DNA of 64,000 nt. It comes from Mangifera indica (Eukaryota; Streptophyta; Magnoliopsida; Sapindales; Anacardiaceae). Below, one piece after another: positions 10,486-22,248 of the stretch. Positions within the stretch are counted from its first letter, which is position 1. Each line of letters begins with the position of its first letter. The position numbers were made by a program, and so were the translations under genes. Location of the stretch: assembly GCF_011075055.1 (NCBI RefSeq), contig NC_058150.1, positions 11,871,408-11,935,407 of the forward strand, read 5' to 3'. The notes under the pieces were generated by a model that saw nothing but the letters and a program-made list of their open reading frames with translations, searched no databases and was not told the DNA's origin.

Positions 10486-13400
10486 TCATATTTTACGTAA
10501 GCCAAGAGACTTAACATGTGCAAGATATACATCTCTTGAGATCGGTTTAGTTAGAGGATCAGTAATCATGTTACATGTAGAAATATATTGTACTATTATT
10601 TCCTTTTTCGAAATGATGTCTCTGACAAAGTTATATTTGGTGTGGATATATTTGGTTCTATTATGAAATTTGAGATCTTTTGTGAAAGCTATCGTAACTT
10701 GATTATCACAATGTATAACTATTAGACCAACTATTGCATCCAATACACTCAAATTCTTAAAAAATCTTTTCAACCAAACAACTTCTTGCACAGCAGTAGA
10801 ACATGCTACAAATTCTGCTTCCATTGTGGATAAGGCTATGCACGTTTGTTTCTTACTGCTCCAAGATATGATGCCATTTTGGAGTAAGAAAGCATAACCT
10901 AAAGTTGATTTGTGTTGGTCCAAATCATCACCCTATTCAGCATCTGAATAGCCAACGATACGCAAATCCTTTCCTTGGTAGCATAAACAATAATCCACAA
11001 TGCCTTTCAGATATCTCAATATCCTTTTTACAGCTTTCTAGTGTTCCCTTCCTGGATTCGATTGATATTGACTAACCAATCTGATAGTGAAACATATATC
11101 GGAACGAGTACACATCATCGCATACATGAGACTTCTAACCGCATTTGAATAAGGTACTAGGGACATTTCATTTATTTCGTTTTAAGTCTTTGGACACAAA
11201 TCTTGACTCAATGAATCTCCTTTTGACACAGGACATGTTGAATCGTTTTAGAATCTTTTGGATATAATGCTCTTGTGATAGAACCAAAAGTCTCTTTGAA
11301 TGATCCCTTTTGATTTTTATACCTAAAATATAATCTGCTTCACCTATATCCTTCATGTCAAAATTTATAGATAACCAATTTTTAATAATTATCACATATT
11401 CCAAATCACTCCCAACTATCAGCACATCATCCACATAAAGAGATAGAATTGCAAATTTATCATCAGACATTTTCACATAAACATAATGATCTTGTTCTAA
11501 CATCTTAAAATTATGAGACAATATCACCTTATGAAATTTTAAGTACCATTGTCTTGATGCCTGTTTTAGGCCATAGATAGATTTTTGGAGCTTGCATACT
11601 TTACGCTCTTGGTCTTTTACCACAAAACCTACAGACTGATTCATGTAGATTTCTTTGTCAAGCTCTCCATTAAGAAAAGTTGTTTTGACATCCATCTAAT
11701 GCAATTCTAGATCTAAGTGTGCTACTATAGCTAGAATGACACGAATTGAAGTAAACCTTTCAACATGCGAAAAGGTTTCTTTATAATCCATACATTTTTG
11801 TTGGGTATAGCCTTTTGCCATTAGGCGAGATTTGTATCTATCTATTGAGTTATCTGTCTTTCGTTTAATTTTGAGAATTCATTTATTCCCAATGGGTTTC
11901 AACTCGATGGTAAGTCCACTAGACTCTAAACTTGGTTAAGTTCCATAGATTTCATTTCTTCCTCTAATGCTTCTTGCCACTTTTCCTTATTGAGGGATGA
12001 TAGAGCTACTTTGATATTTTTAGGCTCATCGTTTTCTGGAGGAATAGTTATGAAAAATTCATTTTCAATTTCGAAATGTCTCTTAGAGATTCGAGAACGT
12101 TCGCTCCTATGCAATTGAGGATATTTGCTCTCACTATCTGAAATAGGTTGGAGTATAACCTCATTGCTCTCACTATTAGTAACAGGTAGAGACATCATCT
12201 CTTGTGACATAATTGATGGTCGTTGGGATGAACCTTCTCCACATACTTCTTCTGTTTCATACAAATAAAGACTTTTATCAATATCACTCTTTTTAGGAAA
12301 TTCATCTTTTATGAATGTCGTATCTCTAGTAACTATTTCAGTCATTCTTTCATCAGAGTCATCTCCTATGAACACGTACCTTTTAGAGTGTTCAAAATAT
12401 CTTATAAAGATACATTTCTTGCCTCTTGGATCTAATTTTTCAAATTTATGGAATGTGTCATAGATATATGCAATAGACTCCCAAGGGCGCATCATATTTA
12501 ATTCAAGTTTCCTATCCATAACTCATAAGGTATGGAAGTTACTAACTTAATGGGCATACGGTTAAGTATATAAGTCGCAGTTAATAAAACATCTCCCTAA
12601 TATGAAATTGGAAGATTCGTTTACGTCATCATAGACCTAACCATTTCCAACAATGTTTGATTTAGTCTCTCCGCTACACCATTTTGTTACAGAGTTCTAG
12701 GAATCGTCAATTGCCTCATAATTCCTTTTTCATTACATAATTCCTTAAATTCGGTGGATAAATATTCACGATCTCGATCAGTTCTCTAGACTTTTATTTT
12801 TTTGTCTAACTGATTCTCAACCTCATTCATATAATGTCTAATGCAATCTATTACTTCTGACTTATGAAAGATCAAATAAACATAACCAAAACGTGAATAA
12901 TCATCTATGAAAGTGATGAAATAAAATGTTCCTTTTCTAGCTCTAATATTCATAGGGCCATAAATATCTAAGTGTACAAGTTACAGAAGAACTTCAGCTC
13001 TAACAGCTTTGCCAAAAGGTTTTCTAGTAGTTTTTCCTGTTAGACAATGCTCACAAATAGGCAAATCTAATTTCGTGATAGGTCCTAATAAACCTTCACA
13101 GGCTAGTCTACTCATTCTCTCTTGGCCAATATGCCCTAATCTAGCATGTCATTTATTTGCATCCATATCTAGACTTTTAAAAGTTGCAAATAAAGAAAAA
13201 CTAACAAAATTATTATTAATACAATTTAATATGTCCAACACCATAAAACCTTCAGACAGAAATCCACATCCATAAAACACATCATTATAATAAAGTTTGA
13301 CCAAGTTTCCAGAGAAAATAAAACAATATCCTAGTTTTAATAGAACTATTACAGAGACCAGATTTCATCGAATTTTTGGAGCATATAAAATGTTATGTAG

Positions 13401-13590
13401 GTACAAAGTTTAACCACCGCACAAAACCAATTTGCATGTACCCATTCCTTTTACTTTAACTTTGGTATTATTATTTACATATATCCACCATGTTTCTTTT
13501 GGTATTCGACGAAATTCTACGAAAACGTCTCTATCACAAGCTACATAGTCTGTGGCTTATGAGTTTATAATCCACATAGGATGAGATTCA
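10486..13590 (-). pseudogene. copia-1 pol relic: integrase, reverse transcriptase, RNase H
   Basis: Three open pieces carry copia hallmarks. 11926-12519 is the integrase C-terminus and linker (KKCIFIRYFEHSKRYVF, later the acidic SDES-type linker). 11168-11695 is reverse transcriptase (VKTTFLNGELDKEIYM, YGLKQASRQWY, then the YVDD active site in LSLYVDDVLIVGS). 10486-10923 is RNase H (GYAFLLQNGIISWSSKKQ, then STMEAEF). The joining stretches 10924-11167 and 11696-11925 keep recognisable homology (for example RRYLKG-like and KARLMAKGY-like words) but contain stops. The integrase core upstream (12520-13560) is only a trace. Within the element this order is standard for copia. It cannot yield a full polyprotein. 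Confidence 0.9.
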
Positions 13591-14505
13591 TTAAAAAAGG
13601 GTACTAGAAACATAAATCTCACAATTTGAGATAAGATAAGATAATACCTTTTTCGGCTTCGTGCATTCACAGGCGAAATGAACCTTGTTATCACAGTTAT
13701 AACAAGTCAGTTTCGACTTATCTCTTTTCCCAGAGCACTTGCTTCTTTTGCGCTTGAACCGTTTGTTCTTATTCACAGGTCCTTGGACGATCTCTTTCCT
13801 TTTTTCGGATTTTTGCCATTTTCTCTTATATTTAGAAAACTTCTTCGAACTAGACTCAACAACATATGTATGAGCATTTGGTCTAGCAGCTTTTAGGTGC
13901 TCAGATTCTAGTTCAAGATAGCTAGCAATATCATCAAAAGTCCTAATATTATTATTATGGGTCATGTTCACTTTCATGCGCTCTCAACTATCAGGAAGAG
14001 ATTGTATAACAACCTGTACTTGCTGTTCATCAATTAGTTCATGCCCAACTTTTTTGAACTCAGTTATCATGTTTGACATTTCTCAAATATTGCTTTATCG
14101 GTTTATTGGGAACTTTTTTATATGTATCGAACTTGATGGTCAACTGTTGTAGTTTAGAGACAGTCATTCCTCCAAACGTTTCTTTCAATGCCACCCACAT
14201 AGTATTTGCAGTTTCATATTGCTCATACTGATGAGAAATATCATCATTCATTGAGCTGATGAATATTTCTCTGGCAGTCGAATCTTTCTTTTTCCAAAAA
14301 TTATAAGTGTCTATATCACGCTTATGTTGGGCATTATTAGGATTCTACCTCTTAGTCAGCTGGGGCTCTTTCATAACCTGATTAACAGCTTCCAAGGCAT
14401 CATGTTCATCTAGGATATAGTGCATTCTCATTCTCCATATTTTATAACTGTCGCTATTCAATCTTTCTCTTTTATTTAAATCGGTAATTATGTTTTTCAA
14501 AGTCA
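13591..14505 (-). pseudogene. copia-1 gag relic with altered zinc knuckle
   Basis: Starts at the ATG near 14505 and reads on the minus strand through UBN2-type gag words (WVALKETFGGMTVSKLQQL at about 14200, later VQVVIQSLPDS) to a basic tail. A zinc knuckle of spacing C-x2-C-x4-H-x4-C (CYNCDNKVHFACEC) ends it near 13660; the usual Gly before His is replaced by Val. Stops at about 14350, 14058 and 13978 break the frame. Gag would form the cytoplasmic particle; this copy cannot. Confidence 0.85.
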
Positions 14506-14867
14506 TTTCAATATATAACTACAGAGATACGCAACACAACACCAACAATAAGATATATATACATTTTACTGTCGCAATTGTGCATTAAAAATTAAAATAT
14601 GTCACATAAGGCGTATAGTCGAAAGTTCAATATGTTTCCAATCATTGTCTATGACACAAATCTTTCACATTTTAACAATTAATCCAATCGCTTCAATGTA
14701 TATTCTAGACGAGAATAATTAAATTCTACCAGTCTTAGAATTCTCATAAATAATCATAAAATATATTATATTCTATCAATATGGAGTTCAACATAACCAT
14801 AATTAATAAATAAACAAATACGCATGAAAATAAATATGGACATAAAATTCAATGACTATGACTATTC

Positions 14868-15407
14868 TTAACTTGAACTGGAATCTGAACTCTTTTTGAT
14901 CTGTGGTTTATAATTATTAAAACATGACATTTTAACAATCAATCGATCTTCAACTCGATACCAATTTCGGGGACGATAAACTTCTTCTGGTTTTTCAACA
15001 ATCCTTGGAGTAACTTTATCTAATATAAAGTTTCTGCACTGTTTGCGATAGCCAACATGCCTCGCACTCCACTGATTTGGGAAAATAGAAATAGCTGTTG
15101 TTTTTCTTGTATTCATAACAATGTTCCGCTCTTCTACCTTTTGTAACTCATACAAGCAATCTCAGAAATTCAATACATTCTTATCGTCTTGGATAATATT
15201 AGTGATTATATTGGTCCAATTATCAGGCAATAACATCAATAGTCCATAAATCCTTTCATTATGAGTTAGGGATATGCCCTCAGTTCTCAATTCTAATATT
15301 CTTTCAGTCATGGTCCAAATGTAAGTGAAGAAGTTATGCTCTGGATTCCTTTTATAGTTCAGATAGTAGTCCTTAGTCAACATGTTCACCTTATATATAA
15401 CTAACAA
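14868..15407 (-). pseudogene. second gag-like fragment in the copia-1 leader
   Basis: Two adjacent minus-strand frames read like the middle and end of another copia gag: FFTYIWTMTERILEL and LLPDNWTNIITNIIQ (15162-15407), then YELQKVEERNIVMNTRK and a broken knuckle-like YRKQCRN (14868-15155). They lie upstream of, and are clearly different from, the element's own gag at 13591-14505. A fragment of a different copia lineage inserted or captured into the leader is the best reading. A chimeric founder element is the alternative. Confidence 0.65.
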
Positions 15408-16340
15408 ATGGATAATAATAAATTATATACGCATAATAGTATAAACAACACATGTTCACATGTTTAGCAATGTGTAATTCAAAACCATGATCAAAATAAC
15501 ACCTATAAGTGTTCAATTCATGTATAAACAAATCACACAGAATAAAATTTGAGCTAATATGAGTTGTTGAGCATAAATAGAAGCAAACGCATGCTCCCAC
15601 TCACTAAAACACTAGCTCACGTGTTTCCACGCACCAAACAACTCAATACACGTGCCCTCACATGCCTCCACGCATCAGAACTAGGTCATCACGTGTCGCC
15701 ACGAGCATGCACGCAATTAAATATTGACCATTGATTGGTCAATTATTTGACTGTTGACTGATCAATAGTTGACTGGGTTATCCCATGGGTCAGGATCTAG
15801 GTTAGGTCAATCTAGTTGACTAAATGGGTTAAGCTATTGACCATCAGGTTTGACTAGCCCGTTGACCAATCGGGTCAGATAATCAGGTTTTCCCAATTCG
15901 ATTACTACCCGCGATGTAATATGAACCCTAATATTTTGACAGTGAAATTGCCTGTCTTCTAGCCACCTTCGGATGACGATTTCATAGGGCTTTTGATGCC
16001 CGTGATATGTAGATTAAGTTTCATCATTCGTTGCTAGATTTCGACAAATTAAATGCAAAAAAGTCACGGTTTTTGGGTGAAACATAGACCGCTGAATTTC
16101 ATCCAATTTCATGCGGTTTCAGTGCAATTTTTTCTAATTAAACATGCAACTAATATCCAAAATTCATCCTAACATGATTCTAAGCATCAATTTCACAAAA
16201 ATTGCAATGAATCCATTAATAAGCAAAAACGTTTGTACTCATTATTTAAAAAAAATTATTGTTCACGTAAATTTAATCTCTAAACATGCTTCCTAATCAT
16301 GTTTATATCACCAACATCACAATTGCACAGATATAACATG
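15408..16340 (-). promoter_or_regulatory. copia-1 5' leader with CACGTG and TTGAC clusters
   Basis: Untranslated region between the primer site and the gag-like sequences. It holds three CACGTG palindromes (15618-15623, 15649-15654, 15690-15695). Next to them are eight TTGAC words on the plus strand (starts 15724, 15747, 15754, 15769, 15816, 15837, 15850, 15862), with GTCAA words among them. CACGTG is the G-box core and TTGAC the W-box core bound by plant bZIP/bHLH and WRKY factors. Whether the cluster regulates anything is inference; simple repeat growth could also make it. Confidence 0.45.
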
Positions 16341-16352
16341 GCTCTAATACCA
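16341..16352 (-). promoter_or_regulatory. copia-1 primer binding site (initiator Met tRNA)
   Basis: The minus strand reads TGGTATTAGAGC one base inside the 5' LTR. It differs by one C-to-T change from TGGTATCAGAGC, the standard complement of plant initiator-Met tRNA 3' ends. Confidence 0.9.
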
Positions 16353-16353
16353 A

Positions 16354-16728
16354 TGAAAGCATTAATAATACCAATTCTAGGATCACAGAAAACATACCCA
16401 GCTTGCTGAATTTGACAATTGATGATGATTTGGTGATTCGATGCACTTCTGGGAGTATCCACAACACACTTTGCTGATTTGCTTCCTCATTTCTGCAAGA
16501 ATTCTTCCAGAGAATTGAATAGAAAGAGTTCTGTATTTCTTTTGTGTTTTTAGCGTAAGTGTTCTCTGCTCCCAATTGAAGTTACACTTTATTAAATAAG
16601 AGGGAGAGTGACAGTTATCTTTAATAACTGCTAAGGGAAAAATTGAAATATTGCATATCATGGGTTAATATTGAATTTGTAACTGTAATGGATCGGGTCA
16701 ACCCATCATGGGTGGACCGGATTCAATA
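16354..16728 (-). repeat. copia-1 5' LTR
   Basis: Partner of 8987-9361, same length. On the minus strand it begins TATTGAATCC and ends CTTTCA next to the primer site. Target duplication GAGTT follows at 16729-16733. Confidence 0.93.
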
Positions 16729-16904
16729 GAGTTGGTAAGTGAAATGGAATTTGATGAAGAGGTATGCTTGTTTTCGGCCACTGTAAATTGATTGATTGAT
16801 TAATTCATTCAGCTGAAGAAAACCCAACTGCGAAATTAGAAAGGGGTAAAGGAAAGTTAATAATGACTAGGGTGATGGGTTTCAATCATCAATTGCCATC
16901 ATGT

Positions 16905-17035
16905 ATATAAATTTGATATCACATTATTATTAGTTTTTTTAATTTTTAATTCAAAATAATTTAATCATATGATAAATATATTATCCAAAATTGTGTAAAA
17001 AAATGTAAAAAAAAAAAAAACTTTACCGGTAGAAA
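16905..17035. repeat. dispersed AT-rich repeat copy in the NBS-LRR leader
   Basis: Shares TTTAATTTTTAATTCAAAATAATTTAATCATATGAT-type sequence with the copies at 4.1-4.6 and 8.4 kb, and ends in an A run near 17020. No clear ends. Confidence 0.4.
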
Positions 17036-17207
17036 TAAATTAATTGTTTCCTATTTTATCATTCTAAAATATTTCTTGCATCTTGAGTTCAATATTTCCA
17101 CATTTTTAGAGAAAAGTGACCAGTTTCTCTCGGCTAATTAAGCTCTTAATTCTCTTGTTATAATAATCCTGATTCCTTTCTTCTTTCTGAGATTTCTTCT
17201 TGAATCC

Positions 17208-17957
17208 ATGTCATTTTTGGTTGAGTTCCTTGCCTTTGAACTCTTCTAGGGGCTATTTAAAAAATTGGGGTCTGATGAGTTGAGGGACTTTGCCAGGCAA
17301 CTTGTTGGAAGGGTAGATTTAGAATTGGAAGAGCTCAGAACAAAATTGAGAATGATTGCAAAGCTGCTTGATTGTGTAGAAGGCATGCAATTGACGGATG
17401 GGCCCTTAAAAGAATGGTTTCACAATCTTCAACACTAGGCTTATGATGCTGAAGATGTGCTCGATGAGTTTGCCTATGAAGCTTTTGCAACGTAGACTGA
17501 AGGTAGAACGACTGGCAAGCTCTAGCAAGGGATTTAGTTGCCTCCCTACTCATTTTTCTGGTCTTTTGTTCAATGTGAAAAGTGATATACTAGGTGGTAA
17601 CAACTTTTGTTTATCATAGTGATGAATACAGAGCCAAACTAGTTGCGATGGTGAAAAACGATCTACCAGGTGGTAACAACTTTTGTGTGATAACCATAGT
17701 CGGCATGGGAGGGTTGGGCAAGACGACAATAGCTCAAGAGGTGTACAATCACAACGAACCATAAGCTTTCAAGTTTGAGGAAAAAGCTTGGGTTTGTGTT
17801 TCAATCAATTTTGATATTCTCACTATCTCAAAGAGTCTCCTTGGGTTATTAAAAGGCTCTATGTGATATAAATGGAATGCAAGTTGACCTGCAGAAGGTA
17901 GTAAGTGGGAAAAAAATTCTTGATAGTTGTAGATGATGTTCGAAAGGTGAATACTAT
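17208..17957 (+). pseudogene. truncated CC-NBS-LRR disease-resistance gene
   Basis: From ATG 17208 the frame reads a coiled-coil domain of the RPP13/Rx kind (DELRDFARQLVGRVDLELEEL, then AYDAEDVLDEF at about 17440). After frame breaks comes the NB-ARC start with the P-loop GMGGLGKTT (17702-17728), the RNBS-A-like AWVCVS, and the kinase-2 motif LIVVDDV (about 17918-17940). In-frame TAG codons interrupt it at four places in the coiled-coil part, several where CAG is expected. A stretch with GGTGGTAACAACTTTTGT occurs twice (about 17592 and 17670), a local duplication just before the P-loop. The gene ends where a copia LTR begins at 17958; the ARC and LRR parts are absent. Such proteins are cytoplasmic immune receptors; this copy cannot function. 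Confidence 0.9.
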
Positions 17958-18872
17958 TGTAAAACCTAGAAAAATCGCTAGACTAAAAGATTAACAATTT
18001 CTAGATGAAAAGAGGATGTAAAAAAGAAAAACAGATTTCTAAGGTTGTTTTTTTCTAGAGAAAACAGAAAAGTGAGTAAATGAGAGTTCAGTTTTCATTC
18101 CCAAATAAAGTCATTTATATACATCAAAGTACAAGTTCAAATGCCAAGAAGTAAGGCAAACTATACTTGTATCAGCAAAAGTTCCATAAAATATGGATCA
18201 ACATCCATTTTAGACAAAAACATAAACTAACAAAATAGTTATGCTGACTTGGGTTATATTAAAGACACAAATAACCTTAAGTCTCTAACACTCCTCCTTT
18301 GAGGTTTTTTTGACAACTCCAAGTCTCATTCTTAAGGATTCAAATTGAGATTTAGCAATAGCCTTTGTCATGATGTCAGCCAATTGATCTTTAGAGCTAT
18401 AGTGCACTAAATTGATTTCTCCCATCCTTTTTGCTTTACAGATGACGTGAAGTTGTACATTGATGTGTTTAGTTCTTCCATGATGAACAAAATTTTTGGT
18501 GATGGCAATTGTAGCCTTGTTATCTACAAAAATAGTCATACTTTCTGGTTCAACTTGATTTAAATCAGATAGGAGTTTTCGCAATCATATGGCTTGGTTT
18601 GTTGCATTTGCAACAACAATATAATCTGCCTCAGTTGAAGATTGTGCAACCACCTCTTGTTTCCTTGAGTTCCAACTAAATGCTGCACTACCAAGAGAGA
18701 AACAATACCCTTATGTGCTTTTAAAATCATCTAAGCTCCCTACCCAATAAATATCTGAGTAGTCAATTAATTTGCCACTATTATATTTTGAAAACCGTAA
18801 CTCATACTCCATAGTTCCTTTTATGTACCTGAGTATTCTTTTAGCAGCACATAAATGAAAGAAAAACTTGAC
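17958..18872 (-). mobile_element. copia-2 fragment: 3' LTR and RNase H end only
   Basis: 17958-18290 has LTR termini (TGTTAGAGAC on the minus strand, ending TTTACA), directly preceded on that strand by the polypurine tract AAAGGAGGAG. Upstream on the minus strand, 18291-18850 reads copia RNase H: RILRYIKGTMEYEL, GYCFSLGSAAFSWNSRKQ, SSTEADYI, VDNKATIAITKN and ADIMTKAI. One stop interrupts it, just before GYCFSLG. All earlier parts (gag to reverse transcriptase) and the 5' LTR are missing, because the fragment meets viral-type DNA at 18873. The LTR entered the NBS-LRR gene just after its kinase-2 motif. Confidence 0.88.
18285..18584 (-). pseudogene. copia-2 RNase H C-terminus
   Basis: The largest open piece of copia-2. 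It carries the copia RNase H tail (VDNKATIAITKNFVHHGRTKHI, later LVHYSSKDQLADIMTKA) and runs up to the polypurine tract. The conserved Asp of VDN and the HHGRTKHI segment are intact, but the frame has no start of its own. Confidence 0.85.
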
Positions 18873-18939
18873 ATAATGGTTCAAGAAGACGTCTCAATGA
18901 GAGGGTTTGCACTACAACAAATGAAAGAAAAACTTGACA
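18853..18939 (+). repeat. 21-bp direct repeat at the copia-2 / viral junction
   Basis: AAATGAAAGAAAAACTTGACA occurs exactly at 18853-18873 and again at 18919-18939. The second copy belongs to the viral-type sequence, since its counterpart is present in the opposite palindrome arm at about 23505-23525. The first copy sits on the copia side. This looks like filler or template switching during joining. Confidence 0.8.
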
Positions 18940-20021
18940 AATAGGATTGCTACTAGACTAAAGTGCAAATAGGAAAGTTATTGTAGGTCCAAACCAAACT
19001 AAATGAGTTTTTGAGAGAAAATACTATTGTTCACATAGACAAGAAAATTATAGTAATTTGCCTAGCAAATATGCAAAGGTTCAAGACACTATTTTCAAGG
19101 CAAATAAAACCCAATTATAAGAAATGACAAATGGGTTTAAAATCCATAACATTTCTCAATAGGCTTTGATGGACATTACAAAAGACATTCTTCAGTTGGT
19201 TTTAACTCAAGAGATTGAAACCTAAATAGAAGCCCAAATTGAGGATGAAAGGTCTTTTGTAAACTTCATGGACTCATTAAATAGGCCTACGTCTGATTAA
19301 GCCCAAAAAGGTGGGAGATTTGGTTAGTCTATAATAAATGATCAACATGTGGAATTTTACGTGTATCTAAATAGAAGACGACAACTTGAAGGACAAGATG
19401 CTGTCAATACTTCAAGATCAGTGATCAAGATGCTGCTGACAATCTTCCATTATGATTTATTTTTATAAAATATATATTAGTGTGTTGGACATGTGGGAGA
19501 CATAGACCCTTGTGCCTGTTACAAAAATATCTAAATTAATTATTGTTTTGCGTTAGTGGAATCCTTCGGGATTAACTTTTGTAAAATTATTAAAATATGT
19601 AATTATTGTATCAACATATTCAACAAGCTTTATAATCCAAATCCTTGCTCACCTTTCTATATAAGGAAAGTCGTTGTAAATCTTTCAAGACTATAAAATT
19701 TAAGAGAGTTTCTCAATTTGAGTTAGTTCCCTCAATTTGCATTGTACTAATCAAGGTACTCTTAAATCTCTTCCAATTATATTTCATGTTTATGTATTTA
19801 AAATATAATTGTCAAATTTTCATGGTATATATGCATGACATAATAAATGAAAATTGATTAAATTAAATTTTCATGATAATTAACGATTCATATTGATGAT
19901 AGTTAAATGGTGTCAGAGTTATGCTAATAAAAATTTAATGATAATAATATTATAATTAGATGAAAAATAAAGTTGTTTGATGTTAGAACGCTTTATTGAA
20001 TAATGAACTAAATGAAAGCAA

Positions 20022-20237
20022 ATGTTTAAACAAATCTTGTTTCATCTAGATCATAGAATTGAAAATAAGTCTATCATAGGTTTATTGAACACTGTCATAG
20101 ATAAACTAAAGGAATTTAATCTCAAGGTAGATAATTTTGATAGGAAACTGAATCATATGATTTATCATGTATTTTTAATGAGTCAAAAACTAACTAAACT
20201 ACAAGAATTAATCTTTAAAGTTAGTTCTGATTTATAG
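20022..20237 (+). pseudogene. viral coiled-coil-like frame, left palindrome copy
   Basis: A 71-codon open piece with regularly spaced hydrophobic residues (LLNTVIDKLKEFNLKVDNFD) suggesting a coiled coil. Its counterpart lies inverted at 22021-22248. It belongs to the caulimovirid block by position. Function unknown; small virion-associated proteins of this family are coiled coils, but that comparison is only structural. Confidence 0.5.
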
Positions 20238-22020
20238 AGTATAATTACTCTAGAATAGATATTGCTTATTTTGTTGAATAGGTAAAACCACAGAACGTTG
20301 GCCATAAACTTTGGCTTTGCAAATACTTTCATAAGGATAGGAAATTACCCTATGTCATTAACTCTTAGTGATATAGAACAAGTTACATAATTGAGGGATA
20401 TACTAAACAAGAGATCAAACAATGTACATTTGTAGATCCAGATATCCAGGTAGAATATCTAGAATGATTAGAAGTAAAAAAATTGTTAGATGCAATTCAT
20501 AAAGTTCTAAGACAAGGAGCTATGCAGATATTACAGTTTATACCTAGCTGAATCACAACCATTGAGTCACACGAATTAAAGTTTCACAATAAATGGTTGG
20601 ACAAAGTTGAGGCTATTATCGAATATTGGTATGAAGAATCACATAATCCAAAAGAACTGTGATTTCACTGCCCTAATTCCAAATTGAGATAGGAGACAAA
20701 GAAACCCTAAGACAATTCATTGTCAGCGTGCAAAATAAATATCCTACTTTGCCTTTAGGATATGCAAACTTTGTAACTCAAAAATCTCAAAGAGACTGAG
20801 AGAAAGTCGAAAACTTGTATTTTAAGGCAATAAAAAATAAATACTTTGTTTCAAAGGAAGAAGGAAAACCGAAGGAAGAAGAAGGAATTTCAAAAAAAAC
20901 ATTTTTGGATGTTGAAAAAAATTAACAAATTTTACGAAAAGGAATAGAAGAAAGAAAGGAAAACTTTTGAAAAGGAAAAATCTAAGAGAATTGCTCTAGA
21001 ACTTAAAATGAAATATCTAGGGAATCTAATATCTAATCTTAAGACCTTTGAAATTAAGGATGATCCCTTAAAAGGAATGAAATACACTCTTTTAAGGGAT
21101 TTCTTAGAGAAATCTTTATGCCTGAACATACCTTTACGACTTATGTTGAAGGGATAAATCGTAAAGGTATATTTAGGCTTAGAGATTTCTCTAAGAAATC
21201 CCTTAAAAAAGTGTTGGGGGGTTTTTCATTCCTTTTAAGGGATTATATTTAATGTTAGATGTCTTACGATTAGAGATTAAATTCTCTAGATCTTCCATTT
21301 TAGGTCCTAGAGTAATCTTTTTAGTTTTTCCCTTTTCCAAAGTTTTTCCTTTGTTTCTTCAGTTTCTCTTTGTAATATTTGCATATTTTTTCAACATCCG
21401 AATGAGTTATTTCTGAAAGTCCCTCTTTTTCCTTCTTCCTTTGAAACAAAATATTCTTCTTTTATTGCCTAAAGATACAAGCTGTTAGCTTTTTTCCAGT
21501 CTTCAGATTTTTACGCTATAAAATTTGCATATCTTGGAGGTAGACTATGATATTTGCTTTGTAAGCTGGCAACAAATTGTTTTAGGGTTTCTTTGTCTTC
21601 CATCTTAGTATGGAATTAGGTAGGTGATATCACATGTTTTTTTTGGATTTTGTGATTCTTCATACTAATATTTAATAACAATCTCCACTTTGTCCAACCA
21701 TGGATTCCAAAACTCTAGTTCATGCGACTCAATGGTTGTGATTCAATTAGGTATAAACTACAATATTCGTATAGCCCCTTGTCTTAGAGCTTTTGAACTA
21801 AATCTAACAATATTTTTACTCCTACTCATTCCATATATTCTGCTTAAATATCTAAATTTTCGGTATAGAGATCAAGTGTACACTATTGGATTTCTTGTTT
21901 AGTATATCCCTCAATTGGGTATACTTGTTCTATGTCGCTAAGAGTTAATAACATAAACTAATTTCCTATCCTTATGATAGTATCAGTAAAACCAATGTTT
22001 CTGGCTAGTATTCTAGGGTT

Positions 22021-22248
22021 TTACCTATTTAACAGAATAGTCAATATTCGTTCTAGAGCAATTATCCCTTGTAAATTAGAACTAACTTTGGAGATTAATT
22101 TCGTTAGTTTAGTTAGTTCTTGGCTCATTAAAAATATATGATAAATTATATAATTCAATTTCCTATCCAGATTATCTACCTTGAGATTAAGTTCCTCAAC
22201 TTTATCTATGATAGTGTTTAATAAACCTATGATTATTTTTAATTCCAT
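22021..22248 (-). pseudogene. viral coiled-coil-like frame, right palindrome copy
   Basis: The inverted counterpart of 20022-20237, with similar sequence (LNTIIDKVEELNLKVDNLD). Selection cannot be judged by eye. It continues in broken frames towards 21160. Confidence 0.5.

Larger units (their letters stand above)
8987..16728 (-). mobile_element. complete but inactive Ty1/copia retrotransposon (copia-1)
   Basis: Two 375-bp LTRs (8987-9361, 16354-16728) flank a minus-strand interior in the order primer site, leader, gag, integrase, reverse transcriptase, RNase H, polypurine tract. The 5-mer GAGTT lies directly outside both ends (8982-8986, 16729-16733), so this is one insertion. The LTRs differ at roughly 37 of 375 sites by eye, which with many stops in gag and pol marks an old copy. 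It landed between a candidate 5' flank and the coding part of the NBS-LRR relic. Confidence 0.93.
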
